Origin: Clostridia bacterium
GTDB taxonomy: Bacteria; Bacillota; Clostridia; Oscillospirales; Acutalibacteraceae
Assembly: GCA_017516745.1 (NCBI GenBank)
Contig: JAFXBF010000001.1
Location: 62,001-126,000 of the forward strand
Direction of reading: 5' to 3'
DNA: 64,000 nt
The notes beneath the pieces are model-generated. The model was not told the DNA's origin, did no database searches, and saw only the letters and a program-made list of their open reading frames with translations. Positions 32,431 to 40,909 of the stretch are shown here, piece after piece (position 1 is the stretch's first letter; each line of letters begins with the position of its first letter). Both the position numbers and the translations under genes were made by a program.

Positions 32431-33324
32431 ATGAACAACGAAAAAACCGCGTTTATTGCGATTGTCGGCTGCCCGAATGTCGGTAAGTCCTCAATTCTCA
32501 ACCGTCTTTTAGGTGAAAAAATCGCAATAGTTTCCGATAAACCCCAGACAACACGCACCCGTATTATGGGTGTTCTGACCGAGGACGAAACCCAGCTTGT
32601 CTTTACCGATACACCGGGCTTCCACCGCCCCAAAACCAAGCTCGGCGAAAAAATGATTAAGGCTGTTGACGAGAGCATTTCGGGTGTCGATGCCTGCCTT
32701 TTTGTTGTTGAGCCGGAAGGTGAATTGCGCTCAACCGAAGAAGAGCTTATCAAAAAGTTTTCACAGCTTAAGGCAAGGGTAATTCTTGCAATTAACAAGG
32801 TTGACACAATCCCCGAAAAAGAGCAGCTTATGCAGCGCATTCTTATGTTTTCAAGGCTCTATGATTTCGAGGCGGTTGTTCCCGTTTCCGCAGTCAAGGG
32901 CGACAATATGAAGGAGCTGCTTGACGAGCTTAAAAAGCTTGCCGAGCCGGGTTACCATTTCTTCCCTGAGGATACTCTGACCGACCAGCCCGAAAGAGTG
33001 CTTGCCGCAGAAATGATAAGAGAAAAGCTGCTTCGCAATCTCGACAAGGAAATTCCCCACGGTACGGCGGTCAGCATTGAAAAAATGCGTGAGCGTGACG
33101 ATGCCGAAATCATTGATATAGACGCAATAATCTACTGCGAAAAAGAGAGCCACAAGGGTATTATCATCGGCAAGGGCGGAGCAATGCTCAAGCGTGTTTC
33201 AACCCGTGCCCGTGAGGATATGGAGCGTTTTTTCGATTGCAAAGTTAACCTCAAATGCTGGGTGAAGGTAAAAGAGGATTGGCGCAACAGAGAAGGTCTT
33301 ATTCACAACTTCGGACTTGATTAA
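32431..33324 (+). CDS. era: GTPase Era
   Basis: 297 residues. The G domain has GCPNVGKSSILN near 12, DTPGFHRPKTKLGEKM near 60 and NKVD near 123. The C-terminal KH domain (about 200-297) carries GIIIGKGGAMLKRVSTRAREDME. Era binds 16S rRNA during 30S assembly. It follows dgkA by 4 bases; GGAG lies 7 bases before the ATG. Confidence 0.96.
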   Translation: MNNEKTAFIAIVGCPNVGKSSILNRLLGEKIAIVSDKPQTTRTRIMGVLTEDETQLVFTDTPGFHRPKTKLGEKMIKAVDESISGVDACLFVVEPEGELRSTEEELIKKFSQLKARVILAINKVDTIPEKEQLMQRILMFSRLYDFEAVVPVSAVKGDNMKELLDELKKLAEPGYHFFPEDTLTDQPERVLAAEMIREKLLRNLDKEIPHGTAVSIEKMRERDDAEIIDIDAIIYCEKESHKGIIIGKGGAMLKRVSTRAREDMERFFDCKVNLKCWVKVKEDWRNREGLIHNFGLD

Positions 33325-33346
33325 TTTTCCACAAATAATGTGAAAA

Positions 33347-33375
33347 GCTCCCCGCAAAATAAAATTGAAGGGAGC
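33347..33375 (+). promoter_or_regulatory. hairpin covering the ribosome site of the yqzL-like gene
   Basis: GCTCCC (33347-33352) can pair with GGGAGC (33370-33375). The 3' arm contains the GGGAG Shine-Dalgarno of the small gene at 33384. The loop is 17 bases, so stability is modest. Confidence 0.4.
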
Positions 33376-33383
33376 GGTCAAAA

Positions 33384-33512
33384 GTGGATATTATTGATGC
33401 GTGGAAGGCTTTTGCCCGAAGCGGTAAAATTAACGATTATCTGAAATACAAGGAGATAGCCAATGAGGCTGAACACGGACGGTTTGATAATAAGGGAAAT
33501 TCAGACGGGTGA
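33384..33512 (+). CDS. YqzL-like small protein
   Basis: 42 residues from a GTG start, with GGGAG 9 bases upstream. It begins VDIIDAWKAFARSGKINDYLKYKEI. The pattern W-x2-F-x2-(T/S)G-x-(I/V)-x2-Y-L-x-(F/Y)-K matches the short YqzL family of Firmicutes, which also lies exactly between era and recO. The last 50 bases overlap the start of recO in another frame. The function of YqzL is unknown. Position and motif together support it despite the small size. Confidence 0.65.
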   Translation: MDIIDAWKAFARSGKINDYLKYKEIANEAEHGRFDNKGNSDG

Positions 33513-34200
33513 GGCAGACCGCCTCGTCACCGTGCTGACCCGTGATATGGGCGTTATCAAGGCGTTTGTAAGGGGAGCGAGGAGCATTAAAAGCCGTTCG
33601 CTCTCCGCAACACAGCTTCTGGGCTACTCCCGTTTTTCTGTATATATGAACAGGCATACATACACAATTGACGAGGCCGAGCCGATTGAGGTCTTTTTCG
33701 GAGTCAGGAGCGATTTTGCCCGTACCTCGCTTGCTATGTATTTCTGCGAGCTTATTTGTGAGCTTGCACCCGAGGGTGCAGACTGTGGCGAAATACTCTC
33801 TTTAGCCCTCAATACGCTTTATATGCTTGCCAATAATCGCCTGCCTGTGCACCAGTTGAAGGCTGTTTTTGAAATGCGTCTGCTCAGCCTTACGGGCTAT
33901 ATGCCTGCCCTTGTCGGGTGTGAGGTCTGCGGAAAATTTGCGGACGATATTATGTTTTTCGACACGGAAAACTCACAGCTTTTCTGTTCAAATTGCAAGC
34001 GACCCGTGCACGCAATAGAACTCACCGTAGGCGTTGTTACTGCGCTGCGGCACATCTGCCTTTCCGACCCGCAGAAGATTTTTTCGTTTACGTTATCAAA
34101 TTCGGGTCTGAAAGCCCTTGCGGATATATCCGAGCGGTACCTGCTTGCAACAACACAGCGCAGGTACAAGTCCCTCGAGCTCTATAAATCATTCACATAA
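33463..34200 (+). CDS. recO: DNA repair protein RecO
   Basis: 245 residues. The N-terminal OB fold starts TDGLIIREIQTGEADRLVTVLT, followed by GVIKAFVRGAR. The C-terminal helical domain carries the zinc ribbon CEVCGK and CSNCKR near 150-178. RecO loads RecA with RecR and anneals single strands. AAGGAGA precedes the ATG at 7 bases, inside the overlapping yqzL-like frame. Confidence 0.94.
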   Translation: MRLNTDGLIIREIQTGEADRLVTVLTRDMGVIKAFVRGARSIKSRSLSATQLLGYSRFSVYMNRHTYTIDEAEPIEVFFGVRSDFARTSLAMYFCELICELAPEGADCGEILSLALNTLYMLANNRLPVHQLKAVFEMRLLSLTGYMPALVGCEVCGKFADDIMFFDTENSQLFCSNCKRPVHAIELTVGVVTALRHICLSDPQKIFSFTLSNSGLKALADISERYLLATTQRRYKSLELYKSFT

Positions 34201-34213
34201 AGGAACAAGAGAT

Positions 34214-34963
34214 ATGACAAACAAAGAAAGAAAAAGATATCTGGTAAACCGTTGCTATTCGGCGCATTATTTAAAGCTGCCCGAAGCGTTCAAGCAGATT
34301 AATATTCTGCGCTATCCGGGCCTTTGGATAAGTATACTTGCCAACAGCGAGCTTTATAATATCCAAAATCTCACCCCCGAATGTACTGATGTCCTTCTTA
34401 ACACAAAGGGCGGCTACAACGCAAACTACGAAAACCTCGAATATACTCTTCAGGTTTTCTATGAGCTCAACTATTTTATGGAAAAGCTCCGCTTTATAGG
34501 TGACGATGTTTTTGCCTATCCCGATTTTATAAAGGCGGTAAAGCTTATGCTCCGCCTGCCCAAAATCAGGCGTATTGACATTGTCTGCTCGGGAGATACA
34601 ATCCCTGAGGGTGAACAGATTGATGTTCTGCGAAATCCCGGTATGACGGCTGTTATAGACTCAAAAAGCTCCGTTGCGGCCGAGCTGGAACAGCTTTTCA
34701 CCGAGCGTGAGGTCAACTTTGAGGTGCGTGAAATCGGCGAAGAATGTACATACTGCAAAAACACCCACACAATTTTTGTTGAGGGCAAAATCTTCCGTTG
34801 TCCGATAACTGCTCAAAGCTATGCGGACGGTGAAGAAGTTGCAGAGGAAACCTTTGTAAATATCGTTGCACGCAAGCTCGAAATCCGTGACCTGCGCCTT
34901 GCAATTTTTGATATCACCAACGATCCGCCTCCTGCAGACTGCAAAAATTGTGAGAATTATTAA
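34214..34963 (+). CDS. uncharacterised protein with C-terminal Cys clusters (radical-SAM-like, no FeS motif)
   Basis: 249 residues from the ATG at 34214; the longer frame from 34118 overlaps recO and lacks a ribosome site. The C-terminal part has CTYCKNTHTIFVEGKIFRCPI near 175-200 and CKNC near 245, similar to auxiliary cluster regions of SPASM-type radical SAM proteins. The N-terminal CxxxCxxC motif needed for radical SAM chemistry is absent. A beta-alpha pattern (IDIVCSGDT, then GMTAVIDSK) is visible. It ends the phoH-recO operon just before a terminator. I cannot assign a function. Confidence 0.55.
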   Translation: MTNKERKRYLVNRCYSAHYLKLPEAFKQINILRYPGLWISILANSELYNIQNLTPECTDVLLNTKGGYNANYENLEYTLQVFYELNYFMEKLRFIGDDVFAYPDFIKAVKLMLRLPKIRRIDIVCSGDTIPEGEQIDVLRNPGMTAVIDSKSSVAAELEQLFTEREVNFEVREIGEECTYCKNTHTIFVEGKIFRCPITAQSYADGEEVAEETFVNIVARKLEIRDLRLAIFDITNDPPPADCKNCENY

Positions 34964-34983
34964 AAGTAAAATCAGGCATAAAC

Positions 34984-35015
34984 AAAGACCATCGGCTGAA
35001 TAACTGATGGTCTTT
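34984..35015. terminator. bidirectional terminator
   Basis: AAAGACCATC (34984-34993) / GATGGTCTTT (35006-35015), between the end of the phoH operon and the converging dehydrogenase gene. Confidence 0.85.
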
Positions 35016-35022
35016 ATCATAC

Positions 35023-35982
35023 TTACATATTAACCGTGTTTATCGGCTTGCCGTCAAGGAAGGCAAAGATGTTTTCCTTGAGTACACCGAGCAGTCTTAC
35101 TCTTGTTTCAAACGCCGCCCAGGCTATGTGCGGTGTAATAATGCAGTTTTCACAGCCGAGCAGGGGATTGTCAGCTTTAGGCGGCTCGGTTGAAAGCACG
35201 TCAACGCCTACGCCTGCAATCTCGCCGTTTTTGAGTGCCTTTGCAACAGCTTTTTCGTCAAGCACAGGGCCACGGGAGGTGTTAATCAGATATGCTGTTT
35301 TCTTCATTTTACCGAGGAAGTCTGCGTTTACCATGCCTTGAGTTTTCTCTGTCAGCGGACAGTGCAGGCTTACAACGTCACTCTTTTCCAAAAGTGTGTC
35401 AAGCGACGCAAACTCAACGTTTTGAGCATCCTTATACTTGTCGGGGTTGGCGGTGTAAGCAACTGTTTTCATACCGAAGGCGTGTGCAATATTGGCTACT
35501 TCCTGGCCGATTTTGCCGAAGCCGATTATGCCCATAGTCTTGCCGAAAAGCTCCTGCAGCGGTGTCTTCCAGAAGCAGAAATCCGCACAGCTACTCCATT
35601 CACCGTTTTTGACTGCGGCGTTATGCGTTGCAACCTTGTTTGTAAGCTCAAGCAAAAGCGCAAAGGTGAGCTGTGCAACGGCAGCCGTGCTGTAGGTGGG
35701 TATGTTGGAAACGGGTATTGAACGTGTCGCCGCATATTCGTGGTCAACAACGTTGTAGCCCGTACTTAAAAGAGCGATAAACTTGCATTCCGGAAGCCGG
35801 GCAAGAGTTTCTTTTGTAAGAGGTGTTTTGTTTGTGATAACAATGTCACAGCCCTCACAGCGCTCGACAATTTTTTCGGTGGGAGTTCTGTTGTAAACCG
35901 TCAGCTCGCATTTTTCCTCGAGCCATTTCCAGCTCAAATCACCGGGGTTGGTTGTAAATCCATCCAAAATAACAGCTTTCAT
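35023..35982 (-). CDS. D-isomer-specific 2-hydroxyacid dehydrogenase
   Basis: 319 residues from the ATG at 35982 (GGAGGA 9 bases upstream); the frame open to 36102 crosses the promoter. NAD-binding GIIGFGKIGQEVANIAHAFG lies near 146. The catalytic Arg is in NTSRGPVLDEKAV near 235, Glu in GVDVLSTEPP near 262 and His in IITPHIAWAA near 284. It resembles glycerate/hydroxypyruvate or phosphoglycerate-type dehydrogenases; the short C-terminus lacks an ACT domain, so it is not a typical SerA. Monocistronic and divergent from the VTT-galK operon. Confidence 0.9.
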   Translation of the reverse strand: MKAVILDGFTTNPGDLSWKWLEEKCELTVYNRTPTEKIVERCEGCDIVITNKTPLTKETLARLPECKFIALLSTGYNVVDHEYAATRSIPVSNIPTYSTAAVAQLTFALLLELTNKVATHNAAVKNGEWSSCADFCFWKTPLQELFGKTMGIIGFGKIGQEVANIAHAFGMKTVAYTANPDKYKDAQNVEFASLDTLLEKSDVVSLHCPLTEKTQGMVNADFLGKMKKTAYLINTSRGPVLDEKAVAKALKNGEIAGVGVDVLSTEPPKADNPLLGCENCIITPHIAWAAFETRVRLLGVLKENIFAFLDGKPINTVNM

Positions 35983-36004
35983 ATAAAAAATTCCTCCGTA
36001 TCGG

Positions 36005-36033
36005 TTGACCTTACGGTAAAAATTATATATAAT
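36005..36033 (+). promoter_or_regulatory. promoter of the VTT-galK operon
   Basis: TTGACC (36005-36010), 17-base spacer, TATAAT (36028-36033). Its -10 box directly abuts the -10 box of the opposing promoter. Confidence 0.8.
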
Positions 36034-36050
36034 TATATGGAATATGTCAA
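36022..36050 (-). promoter_or_regulatory. promoter of the 2-hydroxyacid dehydrogenase
   Basis: Minus strand: TTGACA (36045-36050), 17-base spacer, TATAAT (36022-36027). It overlaps the plus-strand promoter at 36005-36033. Confidence 0.8.
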
Positions 36051-36079
36051 TTATTTTTAAAAGGGCGGTGAGGCTCTGC

Positions 36080-36793
36080 TTGGAAAAGGTATCTAAGCGC
36101 AATTCTTATATGAAATTTGCAGGCTTCGGTCTGCTTATCCTTGCGGCAGTCTTTATTGCTCTTTGCGTTATTTCCACAAGCGAGGAAATACAGCGCTGGT
36201 ATGCCGAATACGAGGAAATGCTTTATAAGCTCGATATGGCGATTCTCTCCGTCGGCACGGAAAGCTACATAGTCCTCATAATTCTTGGTCTGTATGCAAT
36301 AAAGAGCTTCTTGCCGGTAATCCCTGTTTCGGCTATATGTGTTCTTACCGGTATGGTTTTTCCTACTGTGCCTGCGCTTATAGTCAATGCGGCGGGAATG
36401 TTCTTTATGTTTACCGTTAAATACAAGGTCGGAAGAAACTATACGGGCGGCAGAGCAATGGGAATACTTGCCAAGAACGAGGTTTTCCGAAAACTATTCC
36501 GTTATCGGGGTCGGGGAAATGCGTGGCTGCTGTTTATCTTCAGGCTCATACCCACTTTCCCGATTAATACAATCAGCCAGATTTACGGCTCAATGAAGTT
36601 TGACTACAGGAAGTTTGCGTTGATTTCAATGCTCGGCTATGCGCCCAAGCTTTTTTCCTATACCTTCATCGGTGTCTATGCTTTCGACCCTCTTTCCGTA
36701 AAATTCTTTATGCCGATTATAGTTTTGCTTATTATTTCGGGCATAACGGTGCTCGGTGTAAACACACTTATAAATTATCTTGAGAAAAACTGA
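36080..36793 (+). CDS. TVP38/TMEM64 (VTT domain) membrane protein
   Basis: 237 residues from a TTG at 36080, with GGTGAGG 6 bases upstream. An ATG at 36044 is close to the predicted transcription start and has no ribosome site. Helices at about 12-35, 65-85, 95-120 and a C-terminal pair surround the family motif NAAGMFFMFTVKYKVGRNYTGG and RLIPTFPINTISQIYGSMK. VTT/DedA proteins are candidates for lipid scrambling or transport. galK follows by 14 bases. Confidence 0.82.
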   Translation: MEKVSKRNSYMKFAGFGLLILAAVFIALCVISTSEEIQRWYAEYEEMLYKLDMAILSVGTESYIVLIILGLYAIKSFLPVIPVSAICVLTGMVFPTVPALIVNAAGMFFMFTVKYKVGRNYTGGRAMGILAKNEVFRKLFRYRGRGNAWLLFIFRLIPTFPINTISQIYGSMKFDYRKFALISMLGYAPKLFSYTFIGVYAFDPLSVKFFMPIIVLLIISGITVLGVNTLINYLEKN

Positions 36794-36807
36794 AAGGATG
36801 ATATATT

Positions 36808-38085
36808 ATGTTCAGCTTTGATACAGTAAAAAAAGGCCTTACGGGTGTTGATTTTGATTCAGCCCTTACCAATCTTTACGGTGCGTCAGCATCTGCGCAG
36901 AAGGAACGCTATCTGCGTGTGCTCAATGCATACGGCGAGCTTTACGGCACAGCAGGTGAAGTAGGCATTTTCTCCGCACCCGGCAGAAGCGAGGTCTGCG
37001 GTAACCACACAGACCACAACCACGGCAAGGTTCTCGCAGCCGCAATCAACCTTGATGCAATAGCAGTTGCCGCAAAGAATAACAAGGATGTTATCCGTCT
37101 CAAGTCCGAGGGCTACGATATGGATATGGTCGATATCACCGACCTCAATCCCAACAAGGCAGAGTATTCAAAGTCCAAGGCGCTCATACGTGGTGTCTGC
37201 GCAGGCTTTGTACAGCGTGGCTACGAAATAGGCGGTTTTGATGCCGCAACGGCAAACGATGTCCTTTCTGGCTCGGGTCTTTCCTCTTCCGCCGCTTTTG
37301 AGGTGCTTGTCGGCACTATCCTCAACCACCTTTATAACGACGGCAGGGTTACCCCCGTTGAAATAGCACAGATTGCACAGTATGCCGAAAACGAATTTTT
37401 CGGAAAGCCCTGCGGTCTGCTTGACCAGATGACCTGCTCTGTAGGCGGCTTCGTGTTTATGGATTTCAGGGACCCGACAAAGCCCTACATCAAGCCCGTT
37501 AAGTTCGATTTTGACTCCTGTGCCCACGCTTTGTGCATAGTTAACACAGGCGGCAGCCATTCTAATCTTACCGATGAATATGCGGCGGTAAAAAATGAAA
37601 TGATAAGTGTAGCACAGCGTTTGGGTCACGACGTTCTGCGTGAGGTTGACGAGGCACAGTTCTACAATTCAATCGACCTTGTAAGAGATGTTGTAGGTGA
37701 CAGAGCAATTCTTCGTGCAAAGCATTTCTTCAGCGAGAACAGACGTGTTGATGAGCAGGTAAAGGCTCTCGAATCCAAGCAGTTCGGCGAGTTCAAGAAG
37801 CTTGTTGTCAAGAGCGGTCAGTCCTCATATATGTACAACCAGAACGTCTATTCCGTAAAGGATCCGCTTGCACAGCCCGTTTCACTCGGTCTGTGCCTTT
37901 GCGAAGAGCTTCTTGACGGTAAAGGTGCATGGCGTGTTCACGGCGGCGGCTTTGCAGGCACAATTCAGGCATTCGTTCCCGTTGATATGCTTAATGAATT
38001 CAAGCACAGAATGGAGCTTGTCTTCGGCGAAAAGAGCTGCTATGTCCTTTCAATCAGACCTGTCGGCGGCGTAAACGTAATCTGA
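36808..38085 (+). CDS. galK: galactokinase
   Basis: 425 residues, slightly longer than usual (about 390). The GHMP kinase motifs are all visible: substrate loop GRSEVCGNHTDHNHGK near 54, ATP loop SGSGLSSSAAFEVL near 155, the catalytic region FGKPCGLLDQM near 198 and the C-terminal VHGGGFAGTIQAF near 378. It phosphorylates galactose at C1 for the Leloir pathway; the other Leloir genes are not in the window. AAAGGATG precedes the ATG. A terminator follows at 38094. Confidence 0.93.
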   Translation: MFSFDTVKKGLTGVDFDSALTNLYGASASAQKERYLRVLNAYGELYGTAGEVGIFSAPGRSEVCGNHTDHNHGKVLAAAINLDAIAVAAKNNKDVIRLKSEGYDMDMVDITDLNPNKAEYSKSKALIRGVCAGFVQRGYEIGGFDAATANDVLSGSGLSSSAAFEVLVGTILNHLYNDGRVTPVEIAQIAQYAENEFFGKPCGLLDQMTCSVGGFVFMDFRDPTKPYIKPVKFDFDSCAHALCIVNTGGSHSNLTDEYAAVKNEMISVAQRLGHDVLREVDEAQFYNSIDLVRDVVGDRAILRAKHFFSENRRVDEQVKALESKQFGEFKKLVVKSGQSSYMYNQNVYSVKDPLAQPVSLGLCLCEELLDGKGAWRVHGGGFAGTIQAFVPVDMLNEFKHRMELVFGEKSCYVLSIRPVGGVNVI

Positions 38086-38093
38086 AAATTTAT

Positions 38094-38115
38094 GGGCGGA
38101 AAATCCGCCCTTTTT
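38094..38115 (+). terminator. Rho-independent terminator after galK
   Basis: GGGCGGA (38094-38100), AAA loop, TCCGCCC (38104-38110), then TTTTT. It stands 24 bases before the first M42 peptidase start, so that gene may rely on readthrough. Confidence 0.85.
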
Positions 38116-38139
38116 ATCGTTTTTATCAGGAGAAAAACT

Positions 38140-39153
38140 ATGGAACTTTTTGATATGCTCAAAGCTCTGTGCGAGGCAAACGGTACCTCGGGCGACGAGG
38201 CAGCCGCCGCAAAGGTTGCCGCAGAGTATCTTGGCAAATATATGCCCGTGAAAGTTGATGCACTCGGAAACGTAACGGGTGACACGGGTGTTTCGGGCAG
38301 TAAAATACTGCTCGATGCCCACCTTGACCGTATCGGCTTTGCCGTTACCTCAATTGATGAAAAAGGCTTTCTCAAGGTTGCAAGGGTGGGCGGTATAGAC
38401 CCGATTGTCCTTGCAGCGGCAGAGGTCACCGTCCACGGCAAAGAGGAGGTTTACGGCGTTATTATTTCAACTCCGCCTCACCTTTCAAAAGGGTCAGACG
38501 GCAAAGCCCCCGAAATTGCCGATATAGCAATTGATACGGGAATGTCCAAGGAAGAAGCTGAAAAAATTGTCAGCATAGGTGACAGAATTACTATGCGTGG
38601 CGACATTAAAAGAATGTTCGGCGAGCGTGTGTGCGGTGCTGCGCTTGATGACAGAAGCGGTGTTGCCGCAATTCTGCGCTGCCTTGAAATTTTAGGCGAA
38701 AAGCTCAATTCTCTGCCGATAGCCGTAATGTTTTCCTCCTGCGAGGAAACGGGAAGTGCGGCGGCAAAATCGGGCAGCTTCAACGCCTGCCCCGATGAAG
38801 CTATAGCAGTTGATGTCAGCTTTGCAAAAGCACCGGGCATAAAGGAAAGCGTGCGTGCCGAGCTCGGCAAGGGCACAATGATTGGCTATGCACCTTCGCT
38901 TAATTTTGAGCTTTCTCGCAAGCTTGAAGCACTTGCAAAGGAAAAGGGCATTGCTTACCAGGTCGAGGTTATGGGCTCCTCCACGGGTACAAATGCCGAC
39001 GATATGGTAACCGCAGGCAGGGGCACAAAAATGGCTCTGCTCTCAATACCCCAGCGCAATATGCACACCCAGTCAGAGGTTGTTGACCTGAGGGATATCG
39101 AAAGCACGGCTCAGCTTATGGCGGCTTATATACTCGCAAGGGAGGGCAAATAA
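38140..39153 (+). CDS. M42 family metallopeptidase/cellulase-like (first copy)
   Basis: 337 residues from the ATG at 38140 (AGGAG upstream); the in-frame ATG at 38092 lies inside the terminator. All M42 metal-site segments are present: LLDAHLDRIG near 62, GAALDDRSGVAAIL near 165, SSCEETGSAAAKS near 203, AVDVSFAKAPG near 225 and NMHTQSEVVDLRD near 305. The usual MDE next to the first His is LDR here. It is a cytosolic aminopeptidase of the TET/YsdC group by family. The second M42 gene begins at the next base after its stop. Confidence 0.88.
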   Translation: MELFDMLKALCEANGTSGDEAAAAKVAAEYLGKYMPVKVDALGNVTGDTGVSGSKILLDAHLDRIGFAVTSIDEKGFLKVARVGGIDPIVLAAAEVTVHGKEEVYGVIISTPPHLSKGSDGKAPEIADIAIDTGMSKEEAEKIVSIGDRITMRGDIKRMFGERVCGAALDDRSGVAAILRCLEILGEKLNSLPIAVMFSSCEETGSAAAKSGSFNACPDEAIAVDVSFAKAPGIKESVRAELGKGTMIGYAPSLNFELSRKLEALAKEKGIAYQVEVMGSSTGTNADDMVTAGRGTKMALLSIPQRNMHTQSEVVDLRDIESTAQLMAAYILAREGK

Positions 39154-40173
39154 ATGCTTGAAATGATCAAAGAACTCTCCTCTTTGAACGGTATATCGGG
39201 CAGAGAGGATACGGTGAGAGATTATATTATTTCACGCCTTCCCGAAACGGCGGAATACTCCGTTGACGCAATGGGAAACCTCATTGTTTTTGTCAAGGGT
39301 AAGCACAAAGCAAAAAATAAGGTTATGCTTGCCGCACATATGGATGAAGTAGGCATGATAGTAACCTACATCAATTCCGACGGCTTTATAAAGATTGCCA
39401 ACGTCGGCGGTATTGAAACCGCTGTGCAGCTTGGCAGACGTGTTAAGGTTGGAGAAAAAGAGCTTACGGGCGTTATAGGTGTAACTCCAATTCACCTTCG
39501 CAGGGCTGACGATGAGCTGAAGTACCCCAAGAAGGCGGACGAGCTTTATATTGATGTCGGTGCTGAGAGCGACAAGGAGCTTGAAGGTCTTGTTTCTCCC
39601 GGCGATAAAATAGTTTTTGACAGCGAAACGGTTGAATTCGGCTCAATGCTCAAGGGCAAGGCGCTTGATGACAGAGCAGGCTGTGCCGTTTTGCTTGATA
39701 TGATAATCAGCGGTGTTGAGTATGACACATATTTTGCCTTCACCGTGCAGGAGGAGGTAGGCTGCAGAGGTGCAGGCTGTGCCGCCTTTGCGGTTGAGCC
39801 TGATTATGCTGTGGTTGTCGAAACCACAACCGCCGCCGATATTTCGGGTGTCAGCGGTGAAAAGCAGGTCTGCAAGCTCGGCTCGGGTGCGGTTGTCCCC
39901 TTTATGGATGCAGGTACGGTCTATTCACCCGAGCTTTATAAAAGAGCCAATGAGCTTGCAAAAGAGAAGGAATTTAAAATCCAGACAAAAACCGTTGTTG
40001 CAGGCGGCAACGATGCAAGAAGCATCAAGACAAACCGTGGCGGCGTAAAAACGCTCACCGTTTCCTTTGCAACACGCTATCTCCACTCATCCTCGTGTGT
40101 TATCCATAGGGATGATATTGCGGAAATGAAAAAGGCTGTAACAGCAATTGCGGAGGAATTTGCCAATGCTTAA
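39154..40173 (+). CDS. M42 family metallopeptidase (second copy)
   Basis: 339 residues. It has LAAHMDEVGMIV near 65, KALDDRAGCAVLL near 170, TVQEEVGCRGAGCAA near 200 and RYLHSSSCVIHRDDI near 310, with a Glu (VVVETTTAAD) at the metal position that is Asp in the first copy. It is more typical of M42 aminopeptidases than its neighbour. Adjacent paralogues suggest a hetero-oligomeric TET-like complex, which is an inference. It overlaps the GNAT gene by 8 bases. Confidence 0.9.
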   Translation: MLEMIKELSSLNGISGREDTVRDYIISRLPETAEYSVDAMGNLIVFVKGKHKAKNKVMLAAHMDEVGMIVTYINSDGFIKIANVGGIETAVQLGRRVKVGEKELTGVIGVTPIHLRRADDELKYPKKADELYIDVGAESDKELEGLVSPGDKIVFDSETVEFGSMLKGKALDDRAGCAVLLDMIISGVEYDTYFAFTVQEEVGCRGAGCAAFAVEPDYAVVVETTTAADISGVSGEKQVCKLGSGAVVPFMDAGTVYSPELYKRANELAKEKEFKIQTKTVVAGGNDARSIKTNRGGVKTLTVSFATRYLHSSSCVIHRDDIAEMKKAVTAIAEEFANA

Positions 40174-40888
40174 AATGATAGAAAATGCCGAAGAGGCAGA
40201 GCTTCTCCGTGAGTTTTCAACGGACAGCTTCGGTCTTACCGTTGCTTCTCTTGTTACTGCCTATCCGCCCGAACTTGATATCTGCCGAAGCTGGATGCAG
40301 ATTATCGGCGACGAAATGACGGCAGGTATTTGCTCTCACGGCGGTGAAATCGTCCTCTGGTCAACTCTCCGTGCAGATTATGAGGAGCTTGCCGAATTTA
40401 TCAAAACAATAGGCTATACCAATATCCTCTGCCGTGCAAGGGATGTTGTAAGCCTTGAGCTTTTTGCCTGTGCCTGCGGTCAGGTGTGGCGCAGAGACCC
40501 TGTTGAAGCAACAGGATGCGAATACGAAAGGCCCGAAAAACTTGCAGATTACAAAGAGCTTTTTGAGCTGCTTGAAATCAAGGGCGAGTTTGACGGGTGG
40601 TTTGCCGATATCAGCCACAGACTCAACAAGGGTACTGCCGATATGCGCTTTATAAGAAAAGACGGTAAAATTATTTCAACTGCTTCCTTGCTTCATATCG
40701 ACGGTGACAGAGCTCTGCTCGGTGCGGTTGCAACCCATAAAGACTACAGAAAACAGGGTCTTGCAAAAAACCTTATAAATTCATTCGGCGAAAAAACAGT
40801 ATATCTTCGCTGCCTGCCTTACCTCAACGGTTTTTATCAAAACTTGGGCTTTAAGAGCGTTGACGTTTGGGCAGAGGTTAAAGCGTAA
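40166..40888 (+). CDS. GNAT family N-acetyltransferase
   Basis: 240 residues from the ATG at 40166, with GGAGG 9 bases upstream. The acetyl-CoA binding part is in the C-terminal half: ADMRFIRKDGKIISTASLL near 155, then LLGAVATHKDYRKQGLAKNLINSF near 195 with the RxxGxA/G motif. The N-terminal half is more divergent. Substrate unknown. It overlaps the M42 gene by 8 bases and precedes the methionine gamma-lyase-like gene by 21 bases. Confidence 0.8.
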   Translation: MLKMIENAEEAELLREFSTDSFGLTVASLVTAYPPELDICRSWMQIIGDEMTAGICSHGGEIVLWSTLRADYEELAEFIKTIGYTNILCRARDVVSLELFACACGQVWRRDPVEATGCEYERPEKLADYKELFELLEIKGEFDGWFADISHRLNKGTADMRFIRKDGKIISTASLLHIDGDRALLGAVATHKDYRKQGLAKNLINSFGEKTVYLRCLPYLNGFYQNLGFKSVDVWAEVKA

Positions 40889-40909
40889 ATTTAAGTAGGT
40901 ATTTGTGAA

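Noticed and set aside
38092-38139. ATG at 38092 as start of the first M42 peptidase
   Set aside because: It lies in the terminator stem-loop after galK; the ATG at 38140 has a good ribosome site and fits the family length.
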